A stretch of DNA of 43,985 nt from CAZKFG01 sp964551985 (GCA_964551985.1 CAZKFG010000009.1:1-43985), one strand, 5' to 3'. Shown: positions 1 through 8,366, counted from the first letter of the stretch. Notes: generated by a model from the letters alone, not told the origin. Made by a program: numbers and translations.

Positions 1-68
1 AGGTCTTAAGTTTGGCAAGAAATTGACATATGCAAAGTGCAACGGCAATTTATTGACAAACAAAAAAT

Positions 69-182
<114 letters not shown>

Positions 183-243
183 TTTTTTAAAAGCTAAAAT
201 TGAGAAGTTTTGGTTTATTTTTATTTCTAAAGGAGTTGAAGTT

Positions 244-756
244 TTGAAAAGGAAAGTTATATTATTGTTAATTGTTTCTTTTTGTTTTATGTCTAGTGTT
301 TTTGCTAGAAATTATTCCTTTAATATTGGTATGGCAAATGGCGATTCTTCTTCAAAGGTATATACTGTTGGTGCAAGAAAATATTTTGTTCCTCTAAGTA
401 TTTCAAATGCGTTTTCTATAGATCCATACTTAGAATTTCAAGGCTATAGTATTGACCCTAAACATTATGGTAGTTCTAGTGGCATTGCCGTAGTTGGTGG
501 TTTAGAGTTTAATTTACCACGGGCGAAGACTTATTTATCTGTATCTACTGGTCCTTCTTATTTATCAAATAGGGTTGTTGGTAACAGGGACTTAGGTGGT
601 CATTTTAATTTTGCTTCTTCGGCGGCTCTTGGTTATAGATTTTCTGGTTCTCATAGTTTAGAAGCTTTTGTTACACATTTTTCTCATGCTGGTTTAAATG
701 GTAGTCAGAATTCTGGTTTTTCTTTGTATGGGTTATCATATAGACTTACATTTTAA
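244..756 (+). CDS. PagL-like outer-membrane beta-barrel (lipid A 3-O-deacylase family)
   Basis: A 170-residue exported protein. Residues 1-21 form a signal peptide (KRK, hydrophobic core, SVFA), the mature part alternates polar and hydrophobic residues as a small beta-barrel does, and the last residue is Phe170, usual for outer-membrane proteins. The C-terminal stretch H145-F-S147-H-A-G-L-N, then N156-S-G158, resembles the HxSNAG...NxG region of PagL, which removes the 3-hydroxyacyl chain of lipid A with a His-Ser-Glu triad. H145 and S147 fit the His and Ser; the position expected for Glu, two residues after the conserved Gly, is Ser160, so activity is uncertain. The start is TTG with AGGAG at 231-235. 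It stands alone, 55 bases after the 5S T-run, and ends at a strong terminator. A non-enzymatic small porin-like protein is the alternative. Confidence 0.6.
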   Translation: MKRKVILLLIVSFCFMSSVFARNYSFNIGMANGDSSSKVYTVGARKYFVPLSISNAFSIDPYLEFQGYSIDPKHYGSSSGIAVVGGLEFNLPRAKTYLSVSTGPSYLSNRVVGNRDLGGHFNFASSAALGYRFSGSHSLEAFVTHFSHAGLNGSQNSGFSLYGLSYRLTF

Positions 757-771
757 TATTTGTTTTTAGTT

Positions 772-807
772 AGCCAATCTTAAATTTAGATTGGCTTTTT
801 TGTTTTT
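772..807 (+). terminator. Rho-independent terminator after the PagL-like gene
   Basis: AGCCAATCT (772-780) pairs perfectly with AGATTGGCT (788-796) across a seven-base loop and is followed by a T-rich run to 807. It ends the barrel gene. Confidence 0.9.
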
Positions 808-819
808 GTAGGTTAAAAT
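791..819 (+). promoter_or_regulatory. Putative promoter of the DASS transporter gene
   Basis: TTGGCT (791-796), 17 bases, TAAAAT (814-819). The -35 lies inside the right arm of the preceding terminator, so the assignment is tentative. Unlike most promoters here it lacks a TG before the -10. Confidence 0.4.
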
Positions 820-867
820 GTATTTAGCTGTTTAATTAATTATTTTTTTGATGATGGGGTTGTCGGT

Positions 868-2262
868 GTGTTTGCTTATAATGCTGGTTTAGGTAATTGG
901 ATAAAGAGTTTGTTTATGCTGCTCGTGCCTTTTGTGGTGTTTGTTGTTTGTAGGTCTTTGTCTGTCGATGAGAAGACCACTTTTTATATAGTTGTTACAA
1001 GCGGTGCTATTTACTGCTGGATGTTTAATGTTATGACAGCGGCGATAGTTGCTATTATTGTGCCAATTCTTTATTTACTGCTGGATGTTGCGGATATAAA
1101 GGTTGTTTTCTCGCCGTGGGCAAGTCCTATGCCGTGGCTTTGCTTTGGTGGTATGTTAATTGGTCAAATGATGTCAAAGAGTGGTTTGGCGACTAGAATT
1201 GCTTATAAGTGCATGCTTTTCTCTGGCAATAGTCTTTTAAATATTTTGATTGGTTTTATGATAGCAGGTTTTTTGATTGCACCTTTAGTTCCAACAGCAC
1301 TTGGTAAAATGGCAATTTTTTTGATTTTAGCTAGTAGTATTTGCCGGGTACTTGATTTGCATAGTGATTCCAAGGAGTCAGCAATAATTTTTTTGACTTC
1401 TTTTTTTGCAGTAGCAGGTCCAGCATATGGTTTTTTGACTGGTTGTGTACAAGTACCAGCGGCTGTTGGGCTTATGGTGAGTGCTAGTGGGATTGAGGTC
1501 AGTTGGCTTGATTATGCATATCATAATTTTATTATAGCCGTTTTTTATAGTGTCTTGTGTTTTTTGGCAGTGTTTATTGTTTTGCATTCTAGTAGGGTAG
1601 ATGGTATAGGAGAGGTTGTTCGAGATAGATATAGTGCTTTGGGGAAAATGAGTTTTGATGAGAAAAAATCTGTTGCTATTTTACTTTTTGCATTGCTACT
1701 TCTTATGACGGAATCTTTTCATAAAATTAATTCTGCTTGGTGCATGATGGGGGTAGCATTTTTGTGTTTTACTCCAGCAGTTGGTCTTTTGGATAGTGAA
1801 GATTTGGACAAGATTAATTTTTCTATGCTTTATTTTATTGCTGGTGCTATATCTATTGGGGCTGTTGCTTCTGATATTGGCTTGGCAACTAAAATAGCGG
1901 ATTTCTGTGCAAGTTTTTTGACTGGTGTGAGTGCAGCTGTTTATATAATTGCAAGTTTTTTCTTAGGTGTTTGTTCTGTTATGTTTTTGTCTCCTGTTAC
2001 AGGTGTTACAACGCTTGGTGTGCCATTGACGGAGCTTGCATTAAAAGTTGGTGTGGATCCTAGACCAATGGTGTATAGTTTGTTTTTTGGTATGGATATG
2101 TATTTTTTGCCATATCAATATGGTTTGTTATTGTTTTTGGCTTCTTGCAAATGTGTGCGATTCAAATTTATGTTATCTGTTTTGGTTGTTAAATTTCTTT
2201 TAAGCATTATCTTTCTGTTGCCTTTTATGCTGGTTTACTGGCATTTAATAGGGTTGTGGTAA
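868..2262 (+). CDS. SLC13/DASS-type anion transporter
   Basis: A 464-residue, very hydrophobic inner-membrane protein with roughly a dozen membrane segments in two halves joined by a polar stretch (about 245-270). Overall pattern and length fit the divalent anion:Na+ symporter (DASS/SLC13, CitT/YbhI-like) family, which imports dicarboxylates, citrate or sulfate with sodium. The family's two Ser-Asn-Thr sodium/substrate motifs are not literal here; the equivalent sites look like P142-T-A-L-G-K-M and S-P-V-T-G-V-T-T near residue 380, as in divergent members, so the substrate cannot be read. The start is GTG with GGGG at 856-859. The nitroreductase gene follows after 22 bases. Dicarboxylate uptake would suit an anaerobe but is inference. 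Confidence 0.72.
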   Translation: MFAYNAGLGNWIKSLFMLLVPFVVFVVCRSLSVDEKTTFYIVVTSGAIYCWMFNVMTAAIVAIIVPILYLLLDVADIKVVFSPWASPMPWLCFGGMLIGQMMSKSGLATRIAYKCMLFSGNSLLNILIGFMIAGFLIAPLVPTALGKMAIFLILASSICRVLDLHSDSKESAIIFLTSFFAVAGPAYGFLTGCVQVPAAVGLMVSASGIEVSWLDYAYHNFIIAVFYSVLCFLAVFIVLHSSRVDGIGEVVRDRYSALGKMSFDEKKSVAILLFALLLLMTESFHKINSAWCMMGVAFLCFTPAVGLLDSEDLDKINFSMLYFIAGAISIGAVASDIGLATKIADFCASFLTGVSAAVYIIASFFLGVCSVMFLSPVTGVTTLGVPLTELALKVGVDPRPMVYSLFFGMDMYFLPYQYGLLLFLASCKCVRFKFMLSVLVVKFLLSIIFLLPFMLVYWHLIGLW

Positions 2263-2284
2263 ATTTAATTTAGGGGGAATTGTC

Positions 2285-2851
2285 ATGTTAGAGGTTATTG
2301 CAAACAGGAGAAGTTGTAGAAGTTTTAAAGCTGATTTGGTATCTAAAGAAAAGTTAGAGAAGGTTTTACAGGCAGGGCTTTATGCTCCGTCGCCTGTAAA
2401 TAAGCAGCCTTGGGAGTTTTTGATTGTAACAAATGTAGATGTGAAAGAAAAATTTAAGCAAGCTGCACAAAATACTTTGCCAAAACTGCGCGAAAAGAGC
2501 GGTTGGGCATGGCTTGATAGCTATAAGGTTGATTTTTTAACTGAAGCACCTTTATATATTGTAGTTATTGGTGACCCAACTAAAAATGGCGCTGAGCAAT
2601 TTTTATCAGAACCGGGGCATGGATATATAGAAGCTTGTAGTGCGTGCATTCAAAATATGCTACTTGCGGCGACGAATCTTGGGATTGCGAGTTTATGGTA
2701 TTCTTTGTTTGAAAAGGCTGATGCCAGAGGAATTTTTGCAATTTCTGAAGATAAAGACCCATTAGCAGTTATTTGTCTTGGTGTTGCAAGTAGTTTAGGA
2801 AGTATGCCAAGGCGCAAGAGCTTAGAAGATAAGGTAAGTTATTTGGATTGA
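2285..2851 (+). CDS. Nitroreductase-family FMN oxidoreductase
   Basis: A 188-residue protein of the nitroreductase fold. N-terminal R8-R-S-x-R-x-F and A-P-S-P-V-N-K-Q-P-W-E-F (about 34-45) are the FMN phosphate and ring-binding segments, and G-I-A-S-L-W-Y-S (about 138-145) is the usual C-terminal FMN contact. These enzymes use NAD(P)H to reduce nitro compounds, quinones or other electron acceptors; the physiological substrate cannot be told. The ATG start has GGGGG nine bases upstream. It lies 22 bases behind the transporter gene, with no promoter in between, so the two are likely co-transcribed and end together at the terminator at 2858. Confidence 0.85.
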   Translation: MLEVIANRRSCRSFKADLVSKEKLEKVLQAGLYAPSPVNKQPWEFLIVTNVDVKEKFKQAAQNTLPKLREKSGWAWLDSYKVDFLTEAPLYIVVIGDPTKNGAEQFLSEPGHGYIEACSACIQNMLLAATNLGIASLWYSLFEKADARGIFAISEDKDPLAVICLGVASSLGSMPRRKSLEDKVSYLD

Positions 2852-2857
2852 TTTTTT

Positions 2858-2888
2858 AAGCCGGTAAAAAAATGCCGGCTTTTTTATT
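2858..2888 (+). terminator. Rho-independent terminator after the nitroreductase gene
   Basis: AAGCCGG (2858-2864) pairs with CCGGCTT (2875-2881) around an A-rich loop, followed by T residues. T residues also precede the left arm, so it could work in both directions. Confidence 0.88.
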
Positions 2889-2904
2889 TTTCAAACAAGT
2901 GCTA

Positions 2905-2933
2905 TTTACTATATTTTTATAATGTGTTAAAAT
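2905..2933 (+). promoter_or_regulatory. Promoter of the creatininase-liv unit, extended -10
   Basis: TTTACT (2905-2910), 17 bases, TAAAAT (2928-2933), with TG one base before the -10. It sits 61 bases ahead of the first gene. Confidence 0.65.
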
Positions 2934-2993
2934 TACTTGTATTATCGAAAGTGGATATTTGTCCTTTCCAGTTATACAAATAAGAGGTGATTA

Positions 2994-3767
2994 ATGTTGA
3001 GCGTATGGTTGCAAGATATGAGTTGGCAGGAACTGGAAGCTGCACGCATAAAGGCAAAAAATGTAGCTATTGTACCTGTGGGAAGTACAGAGCAACACGG
3101 GTTTCATTTGCCGCTTGGCACTGATACGATGGTTGCGATGACTCTTGCTGAAGATTTGGCACAAAAGACGGATATTGTGGTTTGTCCTCCTCTGTGGTTT
3201 GGTTGGAGTCCTCATCATATGGTTTTGCCTGGTACAATTACAATAAGACCAGAGATTTTGACAGAGGTTTTATATGATGTTTTTAAGTCTTTGCATGAAC
3301 ATGGATTTGAAAAGATAATCGCTTTAAATGGACACAGGATAGTTAATATTTCTTGGATGCAAATTGCGGCTGAACGTGCGCAAAGAGAACTTAAACTAAA
3401 AGTTGTGATTGTTGATCCGGCTTATTTGTCTAAAGAGATAATTGCAAAATTGGACTATGGTCCTGTTGGGCATGCTGAAGAGATAGAGTCTTCGCATATG
3501 CTTTATAGACATCCAGAGCTGGTGCATTTAGAGCTTGCCAAGGATAATCCTATTGTAGCAAACAACCTTTATAGTGTTGATCCGATGTACACTAAAGATA
3601 CTATGTGTTATGTGCCAAGCACTATTGAACACATGAAAGTATCTGCTGATGTTGCTGGTGGTACGACAGGCTGTCCAAGCAAGTCAGATAAACAAAAGGG
3701 TAAGATTTATCACGAACATATTGTTGATAATTTAATTTGTATAGTAAAAAAATTACAGGAAAGTTGA
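2994..3767 (+). CDS. Creatininase-family amidohydrolase
   Basis: A 257-residue member of the creatininase family, binuclear metal enzymes that open cyclic amides or formamides (creatinine, formamidopyrimidines). Likely metal ligands are visible: G-S-T-E33-Q-H35-G, L-G-T-D44, N-G-H114 and the later G-H160-A-E-E-I-E165-S-S. The usual N-G-H-G-G-N is N-G-H-R-I-V-N here. The substrate cannot be assigned; true creatininase is only one of several activities in the family. It starts at ATG with GAGGTG upstream and is followed after 12 bases, without a terminator or promoter, by livK, so it is probably transcribed with the amino-acid-type ABC importer. That hints that the importer may bring in a substrate or product of this enzyme, but this is inference. 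Confidence 0.82.
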   Translation: MLSVWLQDMSWQELEAARIKAKNVAIVPVGSTEQHGFHLPLGTDTMVAMTLAEDLAQKTDIVVCPPLWFGWSPHHMVLPGTITIRPEILTEVLYDVFKSLHEHGFEKIIALNGHRIVNISWMQIAAERAQRELKLKVVIVDPAYLSKEIIAKLDYGPVGHAEEIESSHMLYRHPELVHLELAKDNPIVANNLYSVDPMYTKDTMCYVPSTIEHMKVSADVAGGTTGCPSKSDKQKGKIYHEHIVDNLICIVKKLQES

Positions 3768-3779
3768 TGAGGTGGAGTA

Positions 3780-4943
3780 ATGAAAAAAAGATATGTATTA
3801 GGCGTTTTGGCTATTTTCACAGTACTTACAATGATTTTAACCGGTTGTGGTGGATCTGATAAAAAAGCTAGTGACGGTAAAAAAGTGCTGAAAATTGGTG
3901 TTGTCGGACCAGAATCCGGTGGAGCTGCTCAACTTGGGCAAGGTCAACATAAGGCTGTACAAATGGCTGTTGATGAAATTAACAGTAAAAAATTAGCCGG
4001 TGATTGGAAGATAGAAGTTTTCTTTGAAGATGATGAAGGTAATCCTACAAAATCAGCTAATGCAACAAATAAGCTTTTGCAACAATCTGGTGCTAATGTT
4101 ATTATAGGCGCAATACATAGTTCTGCTACTTTAGCTGATATGGTTATAACATCTCGTGCAGGTGTACCGCAAATTACTGCAGGTTCTACAGGTTCATCAA
4201 TAACAGAACAAGGCAACAAATTTATTTTCCGTACAGCGGTTAACGATGAGTTCCAAGCTGACGCATTGATTAAATATGCTAAAGAAGTTTTAAAAATAAC
4301 AAAAGTAGCAACTTTGACTGCTGCTGATGATTATGGTCAATCAGGTGCTAAACTATTGGCTGCAGCTGCAAAAAAATATAATGTAGAGCTTGTAAGTGCT
4401 CAAGTTTATAATAATGGTGACAAGGATTTTAAACCACAACTTTTGGCGATTAAAGATGCTGGAGCGCAAGGTATTTTCATGTGGGGTTTATATACTGAAG
4501 CCGCACTTATTTCTAAACAAGCAAGACAACTGGGTATTGATGCTCAATTGTTTGGCGCATCAGGGATGGCAGCACAAAAATTAATTGAATTAAGTGGTGC
4601 AGAAGGTCAAGGTTTGATTTTGACTCAATCGTTTTTACCAGTGTCTGAAAACCCAACAGTAAAAACATTTGTAGCAAACTATAAAGAAAAATATAAAGAA
4701 GACCCAATTCCACACGGTGCTCAAGCTTATGATTCGGTATACATTATAGCTGACGCAGTAAAACGTGCTGGAAAAACTGATCCTGCGGCGCTTCGTGATG
4801 CGATTTTAAAAACTACTGGTTTAAAATTAGTTACAAGTGATGTTAAATTTAATGACCGTGGCGACGATATTGGTAAATATTTGTTGATTACAAAAATAAA
4901 TGGTGATAAATTTGAACTAATTACTACAGTTAAAACTAACTAA
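3780..4943 (+). CDS. livK: LIV-type ABC transporter substrate-binding lipoprotein
   Basis: A 387-residue periplasmic binding protein of the branched-chain amino acid (LIV/HAAT) class. Residues 1-23 are a lipoprotein signal with the lipobox L-T-G-C23, so the mature protein is lipid-anchored. The start of the mature domain, K-I-G-V-V-G-P-E-S-G-G, and the A-x-N-A-T-N-K-L-L-Q-Q-S-G-A segment are typical of the family, as is the internal D-D-Y-G-Q-S-G. Such proteins capture leucine, isoleucine, valine or other amides and deliver them to LivHM. RBS GGTGGAG lies just ahead of ATG. A hairpin with T-run directly after the gene probably keeps livK expression above that of the membrane genes. The ligand is not readable from sequence. 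Confidence 0.9.
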   Translation: MKKRYVLGVLAIFTVLTMILTGCGGSDKKASDGKKVLKIGVVGPESGGAAQLGQGQHKAVQMAVDEINSKKLAGDWKIEVFFEDDEGNPTKSANATNKLLQQSGANVIIGAIHSSATLADMVITSRAGVPQITAGSTGSSITEQGNKFIFRTAVNDEFQADALIKYAKEVLKITKVATLTAADDYGQSGAKLLAAAAKKYNVELVSAQVYNNGDKDFKPQLLAIKDAGAQGIFMWGLYTEAALISKQARQLGIDAQLFGASGMAAQKLIELSGAEGQGLILTQSFLPVSENPTVKTFVANYKEKYKEDPIPHGAQAYDSVYIIADAVKRAGKTDPAALRDAILKTTGLKLVTSDVKFNDRGDDIGKYLLITKINGDKFELITTVKTN

Positions 4944-4961
4944 TTAATTAGTTTTGTAGCT

Positions 4962-4994
4962 AAAATACCGGTTCATATGAGCCGGTATTTTTTT
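4962..4994 (+). terminator. Attenuating terminator between livK and livH
   Basis: Bases 4962-4974 pair with 4979-4991 (core ATACCGG / CCGGTAT, one GU pair) around a short loop, with a T-run at 4988-4994. Since livHMGF have no promoter of their own that I can see, it probably acts as a partial terminator giving excess binding protein. Confidence 0.85.
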
Positions 4995-5013
4995 GAGTAG
5001 AGGAGGTACATTC

Positions 5014-5883
5014 TTGCAATATTTTATCAACGGCTTTCCTATAGGAGCTATTTATGCTCTTGTTGCCCTAAGTTATAGTCTTATTTACACAACGTCTGGT
5101 GTTCTTAACTGGTCGCAAGGTGATATGGTTATGCTGGGCGCTTATTTAGGATTTATTTTGTTTAGTACGTTTCACATAGGTTATGGAACGAGTTTACTTT
5201 TTGTAATGGTATTTGTGGCTATTGTTGGTGTTGGAGTGCAGTTTTTTATTTTACGTCCTTTGCAACAAAGGCAAGCACCTGCTATTAATGTTGTTATTGC
5301 TACATTAGGTGTGGCAATCATTTTACGTAATGTGGCGCTTGCTCTATGGGGTGCAGATGCCCAAGTTCTACCTTCGCCAGTTATTTCCGATAGGATTACT
5401 ATTGGCTCTTTAAATATCACAGGTCAAGATGTATTAATTGTTGTTGTAGCGATTGTTTTGATGCTTATTTTACAATACGTATTGAAAAAAACAAAAGAGG
5501 GTACAGCACTTCGGGCTGTTGCTCAAGATAGATATGCTGCAGCGATTATGGGTATAGATACTAAAAAAAGTGATGCTATAGCTTTTGCCCTTAGTGCAGC
5601 TATGGGTGCGGCGGCAGGACTACTCATAGCACCTGTATTTTTTGTTACTTTTAATATGGGCTCTGGAATTGGCTTAAAAGGTTTTGTGGCAGCAGTTATC
5701 GGGGGTCTTGGCAGTATTCCAGGTGCGATTGTTGGCGGATTTTTCCTTGGCATTGTCGAATCACTTGCTGGTGGTCAGATAAGCTCTGGCTATCGTGATG
5801 CGATTACTTTTACACTTTTGATACTTGTTTTGTGGCTAAGACCATCAGGTTTGTTTATCAAGAAAACCAAACAAAAGGTTTAG
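5014..5883 (+). CDS. livH: LIV-type ABC transporter permease LivH
   Basis: A 289-residue inner-membrane permease with about eight hydrophobic segments. The N-terminus (NGFPIGAIYALVALSYSLIY) and the region G-L-K-G-F-V-A-A-V-I-G-G-L-G-S-I-P-G-A-I are typical of LivH. I place the start at TTG 5014, seven bases after a perfect AGGAGG (5001-5006). The frame is open from TTG 4993, but that codon lies in the T-run of the livK terminator and has no ribosome site. It forms the translocation channel with LivM. livM begins 10 bases after its stop. Confidence 0.9.
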   Translation: MQYFINGFPIGAIYALVALSYSLIYTTSGVLNWSQGDMVMLGAYLGFILFSTFHIGYGTSLLFVMVFVAIVGVGVQFFILRPLQQRQAPAINVVIATLGVAIILRNVALALWGADAQVLPSPVISDRITIGSLNITGQDVLIVVVAIVLMLILQYVLKKTKEGTALRAVAQDRYAAAIMGIDTKKSDAIAFALSAAMGAAAGLLIAPVFFVTFNMGSGIGLKGFVAAVIGGLGSIPGAIVGGFFLGIVESLAGGQISSGYRDAITFTLLILVLWLRPSGLFIKKTKQKV

Positions 5884-5893
5884 GAGGTGCAAT

Positions 5894-6847
5894 ATGAAAA
5901 AGATATTTTGGTTCGTTATTTTGCTTGTTGCACTGATTTTACCGCTTGTTGTGACAAACAATTATTATATGCATGTGATAAATTTAGCTGGTATTTATAC
6001 ATTGATTACTTTAGGACTTAATCTATTATCAGGCTACACAGGTCAGGTATCTATGGGGCAAGCCGGTTTTTTTGCTATAGGTACTTACGTTTCGGCTCTT
6101 TTATCACTGAATTTTGACTTTCCGTTTTTGCTATCTGCTTTAATCGGGCTATTTGCTGCAGGTGTTTTTGGCTTGATTATTGCTATACCGGCAATGAAGC
6201 TATCAGGTGCGTATCTTGTTTTGGCAACGGTTGGTTTTGGTGAGATTGTACGCCTTGTAATTTTAAATTGGACACCCGTAACTAAAGGCGCGGCGGGACT
6301 TACTGGTATTCCTGCGGCAAGTTTTTTTGGCGTTAAAATTTTAAGTGAGCAAGATTATTATTATCTTATCCTAGCTGCGGTAGTGCTTGGTTTTTATATA
6401 GCTTATCAGCTGGCTCACTCTAAAATTGGCAGAACATATTGTGCTATTCGTGAAGATGAGTTGGCTGCTCAAGCGATGGGTATACCGGTCAACCGCTATA
6501 AAATATCAGCTTTTATTATAAGTGCTTTTTATGCAGGTCTTGCTGGGGCTATTTACGGAGTATTCTCAGGTGTTGCGAGTCCTGATAACTTTACCTTTGA
6601 TGATTCTGTCGCTTTTTTGTGTATGGCTGTAATAGGTGGAAATAGGACGATTGCAGGGGCGTTTATCGGTGCTTTTGCTTTGACAATATTATCAGAAGGG
6701 CTAAGAGCGCTTCAAACATATCGTTTGATACTTTATGGAGCGATTTTAATTTATACAGTTATCTATATGCCACAAGGTCTTGTAGGTATTTATGAACAAA
6801 TAAAAGGTAAGTTTTTCAAATCCTCTTCTAACGGAGGTGTGGCATAG
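5894..6847 (+). CDS. livM: LIV-type ABC transporter permease LivM
   Basis: A 317-residue second permease of the importer. Residues 1-20 are the first membrane segment; G-L-N-L-L-S-G-Y-T-G-Q-V-S-M-G-Q-A-G-F-F-A-I-G is the classic LivM signature, and V-I-G-G-N-R-T-I-A-G-A-F-I-G is the coupling region facing the ATPases. The ATG follows AGGAGGTG. The final codons contain the ribosome site for livG. Like LivH, it is chromosomally ordinary and of normal length. Confidence 0.92.
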   Translation: MKKIFWFVILLVALILPLVVTNNYYMHVINLAGIYTLITLGLNLLSGYTGQVSMGQAGFFAIGTYVSALLSLNFDFPFLLSALIGLFAAGVFGLIIAIPAMKLSGAYLVLATVGFGEIVRLVILNWTPVTKGAAGLTGIPAASFFGVKILSEQDYYYLILAAVVLGFYIAYQLAHSKIGRTYCAIREDELAAQAMGIPVNRYKISAFIISAFYAGLAGAIYGVFSGVASPDNFTFDDSVAFLCMAVIGGNRTIAGAFIGAFALTILSEGLRALQTYRLILYGAILIYTVIYMPQGLVGIYEQIKGKFFKSSSNGGVA

Positions 6848-6848
6848 T

Positions 6849-7607
6849 ATGCTCAAAATAGACAATATCAGTAAAAAATTTGGTGGACTGCAAGCCTTAG
6901 ATGACATTTGTATTAATGTAGAAAAAAATACCATACATGGCATTATCGGTCCAAACGGTGCGGGCAAAACGACTTTATTTAACATTATTACAGGAATGTT
7001 TGAATCTGATACAGGAAAAGTTACTATCGAAGATAAGTTGCTACCACAAGGAAAACCTCACATGCTTGTGCCAATGGGGATTGCCAGAACCTTTCAAAAC
7101 ATTCGTTTATTTAATAATTTATCTGTACTTGATAATGTTATGATAGGTCAACATGTACATACTAAAACAGATGTTTTGTCAATACTTCTTAAAGGCAAAT
7201 CTGCTAAAGAAAATGAGCAAAAAGCTAAAGATGTAGCAAGTAAAGCATTGGATTTTGTCGGACTTAGCGACAAGAGTCTTGAAATAGTGAAAAATTTATC
7301 TTACGGGCAACAGCGTTTGGTAGAATTTGCCAGAGCTATGGCAGCTCAGCCTAAAGTCATATTACTTGATGAGCCTGCAGCAGGGATGAATCCAACCGAA
7401 AAAATACATTTGATTAATTTGATTAGTAAGCTCAAAGAGGAAAAATACACAATTGTACTTATTGAACATGATATGAAGCTTGTGATGAATTTGTGTGATA
7501 AAATCAGTGTTTTAGATCATGGTACGAAAATTGCCGAAGGTGAACCCGAATATGTGCGCAAGCAGCCACAGGTTATAGAGGCGTATCTTGGAAAGGGGGC
7601 ACATTAA
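6849..7607 (+). CDS. livG: LIV-type ABC transporter ATP-binding protein LivG
   Basis: A 252-residue ATPase. Walker A is G-P-N-G-A-G-K-T-T (34-42), the signature is L-S-Y-G-Q-Q, Walker B V-I-L-L-D-E-P-A-A-G-M-N-P, and the switch histidine is in I-E-H-D-M-K. The A-G-M-N-P-x-E motif after Walker B marks LivG rather than LivF. I take ATG 6849 as start, nine bases after GGAGGTG (6833-6839); an in-frame GTG at 6837 lies inside that ribosome site. It begins two bases after the livM stop and ends in a TAATG overlap with livF. Confidence 0.92.
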   Translation: MLKIDNISKKFGGLQALDDICINVEKNTIHGIIGPNGAGKTTLFNIITGMFESDTGKVTIEDKLLPQGKPHMLVPMGIARTFQNIRLFNNLSVLDNVMIGQHVHTKTDVLSILLKGKSAKENEQKAKDVASKALDFVGLSDKSLEIVKNLSYGQQRLVEFARAMAAQPKVILLDEPAAGMNPTEKIHLINLISKLKEEKYTIVLIEHDMKLVMNLCDKISVLDHGTKIAEGEPEYVRKQPQVIEAYLGKGAH

Positions 7608-8311
7608 TGCTAAAAGTTGAAAATATTGTCTGTGGCTATGGTCCGACAAAGGTTTTGCATGGACTATCCTTTGAAGCTCCTCAAGGCGAGATAACAACTC
7701 TTATCGGTACAAATGGTGCTGGAAAGACTACAACCTTAAATACGATTATGGGCATGGTAAAACTGCAAGAGGGCAGTATAAGCTGGTCGGGTAAACAGAT
7801 AAGCGGACTTAAAACAACGCAAATAGTACGCTCAGGTATTGCGCTTGTGCCTGAAGGCAGGCATGTGTTTGCGCAGATGAGCATTTTAGAAAATTTGTCT
7901 ATGGGTGCTTATACAAGGTCAGATAAACAAGAAATCCAAAAGGATTTTGATTGGGTGATGCAGCTATTTCCAAGACTTAAAGACAGGCTCACTCAGCAAG
8001 CGGGGACACTCTCTGGCGGTGAGCAGCAAATGCTTGCTCTAGGCAGAGCGATAATGGCAAACCCTGAACTTATTTTGATGGATGAGCCGTCAATGGGTTT
8101 AGCACCTGTTATAGTGGAAGAAGTTTTTGAGATAATAGGTGAGATTTGTCGTCAGGGCAAGACAATTTTGCTTGTCGAACAAAATGCTTTTTTATCTTTG
8201 AAAATTGCTAAACGTGCTTATGTAATCGATTTAGGTCAAGTGGTGCTGGAAGGTGCAGGTCATGAGCTTTTAAAAAATCCGCAGGTGGAAAAGGCATATC
8301 TAGGTTTATAG
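7607..8311 (+). CDS. livF: LIV-type ABC transporter ATP-binding protein LivF
   Basis: A 234-residue second ATPase of the importer. Walker A is G-T-N-G-A-G-K-T-T (34-42), the signature L-S-G-G-E-Q-Q-M-L, Walker B L-I-L-M-D-E-P-S-M-G-L-A-P, and the switch region V-E-Q-N-A. Length and the S-M-G-L-A-P motif fit LivF. Its ATG shares a base with the livG stop (TAATG), so the two are translationally coupled, with AGGGGG upstream. It is the last gene before a strong terminator. Confidence 0.92.
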   Translation: MLKVENIVCGYGPTKVLHGLSFEAPQGEITTLIGTNGAGKTTTLNTIMGMVKLQEGSISWSGKQISGLKTTQIVRSGIALVPEGRHVFAQMSILENLSMGAYTRSDKQEIQKDFDWVMQLFPRLKDRLTQQAGTLSGGEQQMLALGRAIMANPELILMDEPSMGLAPVIVEEVFEIIGEICRQGKTILLVEQNAFLSLKIAKRAYVIDLGQVVLEGAGHELLKNPQVEKAYLGL

Positions 8312-8333
8312 TTTTATAGTAGTGTAGGTTAAT

Positions 8334-8361
8334 AAAAAAAGTTGCTTTAGCAACTTTTTTA
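8334..8361 (+). terminator. Rho-independent terminator after livF
   Basis: Bases 8334-8345, ending in AGTTGC, pair with 8350-8361 (GCAACT then T's) around a TTTA loop. The stem is A-rich on the left and T-rich on the right, so it could act in both directions. Confidence 0.9.
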
Positions 8362-8366
8362 TTGTG

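Noticed and set aside
1..68. Two TTGACA hexamers ahead of the 5S gene (33-38 and 53-58)
   Set aside because: No matching -10 follows either; they lie in the probable 23S-5S spacer.
4993..5013. Longer N-terminus for livH
   Set aside because: The TTG at 4993 is in the terminator T-run; AGGAGG at 5001-5006 fits TTG 5014.
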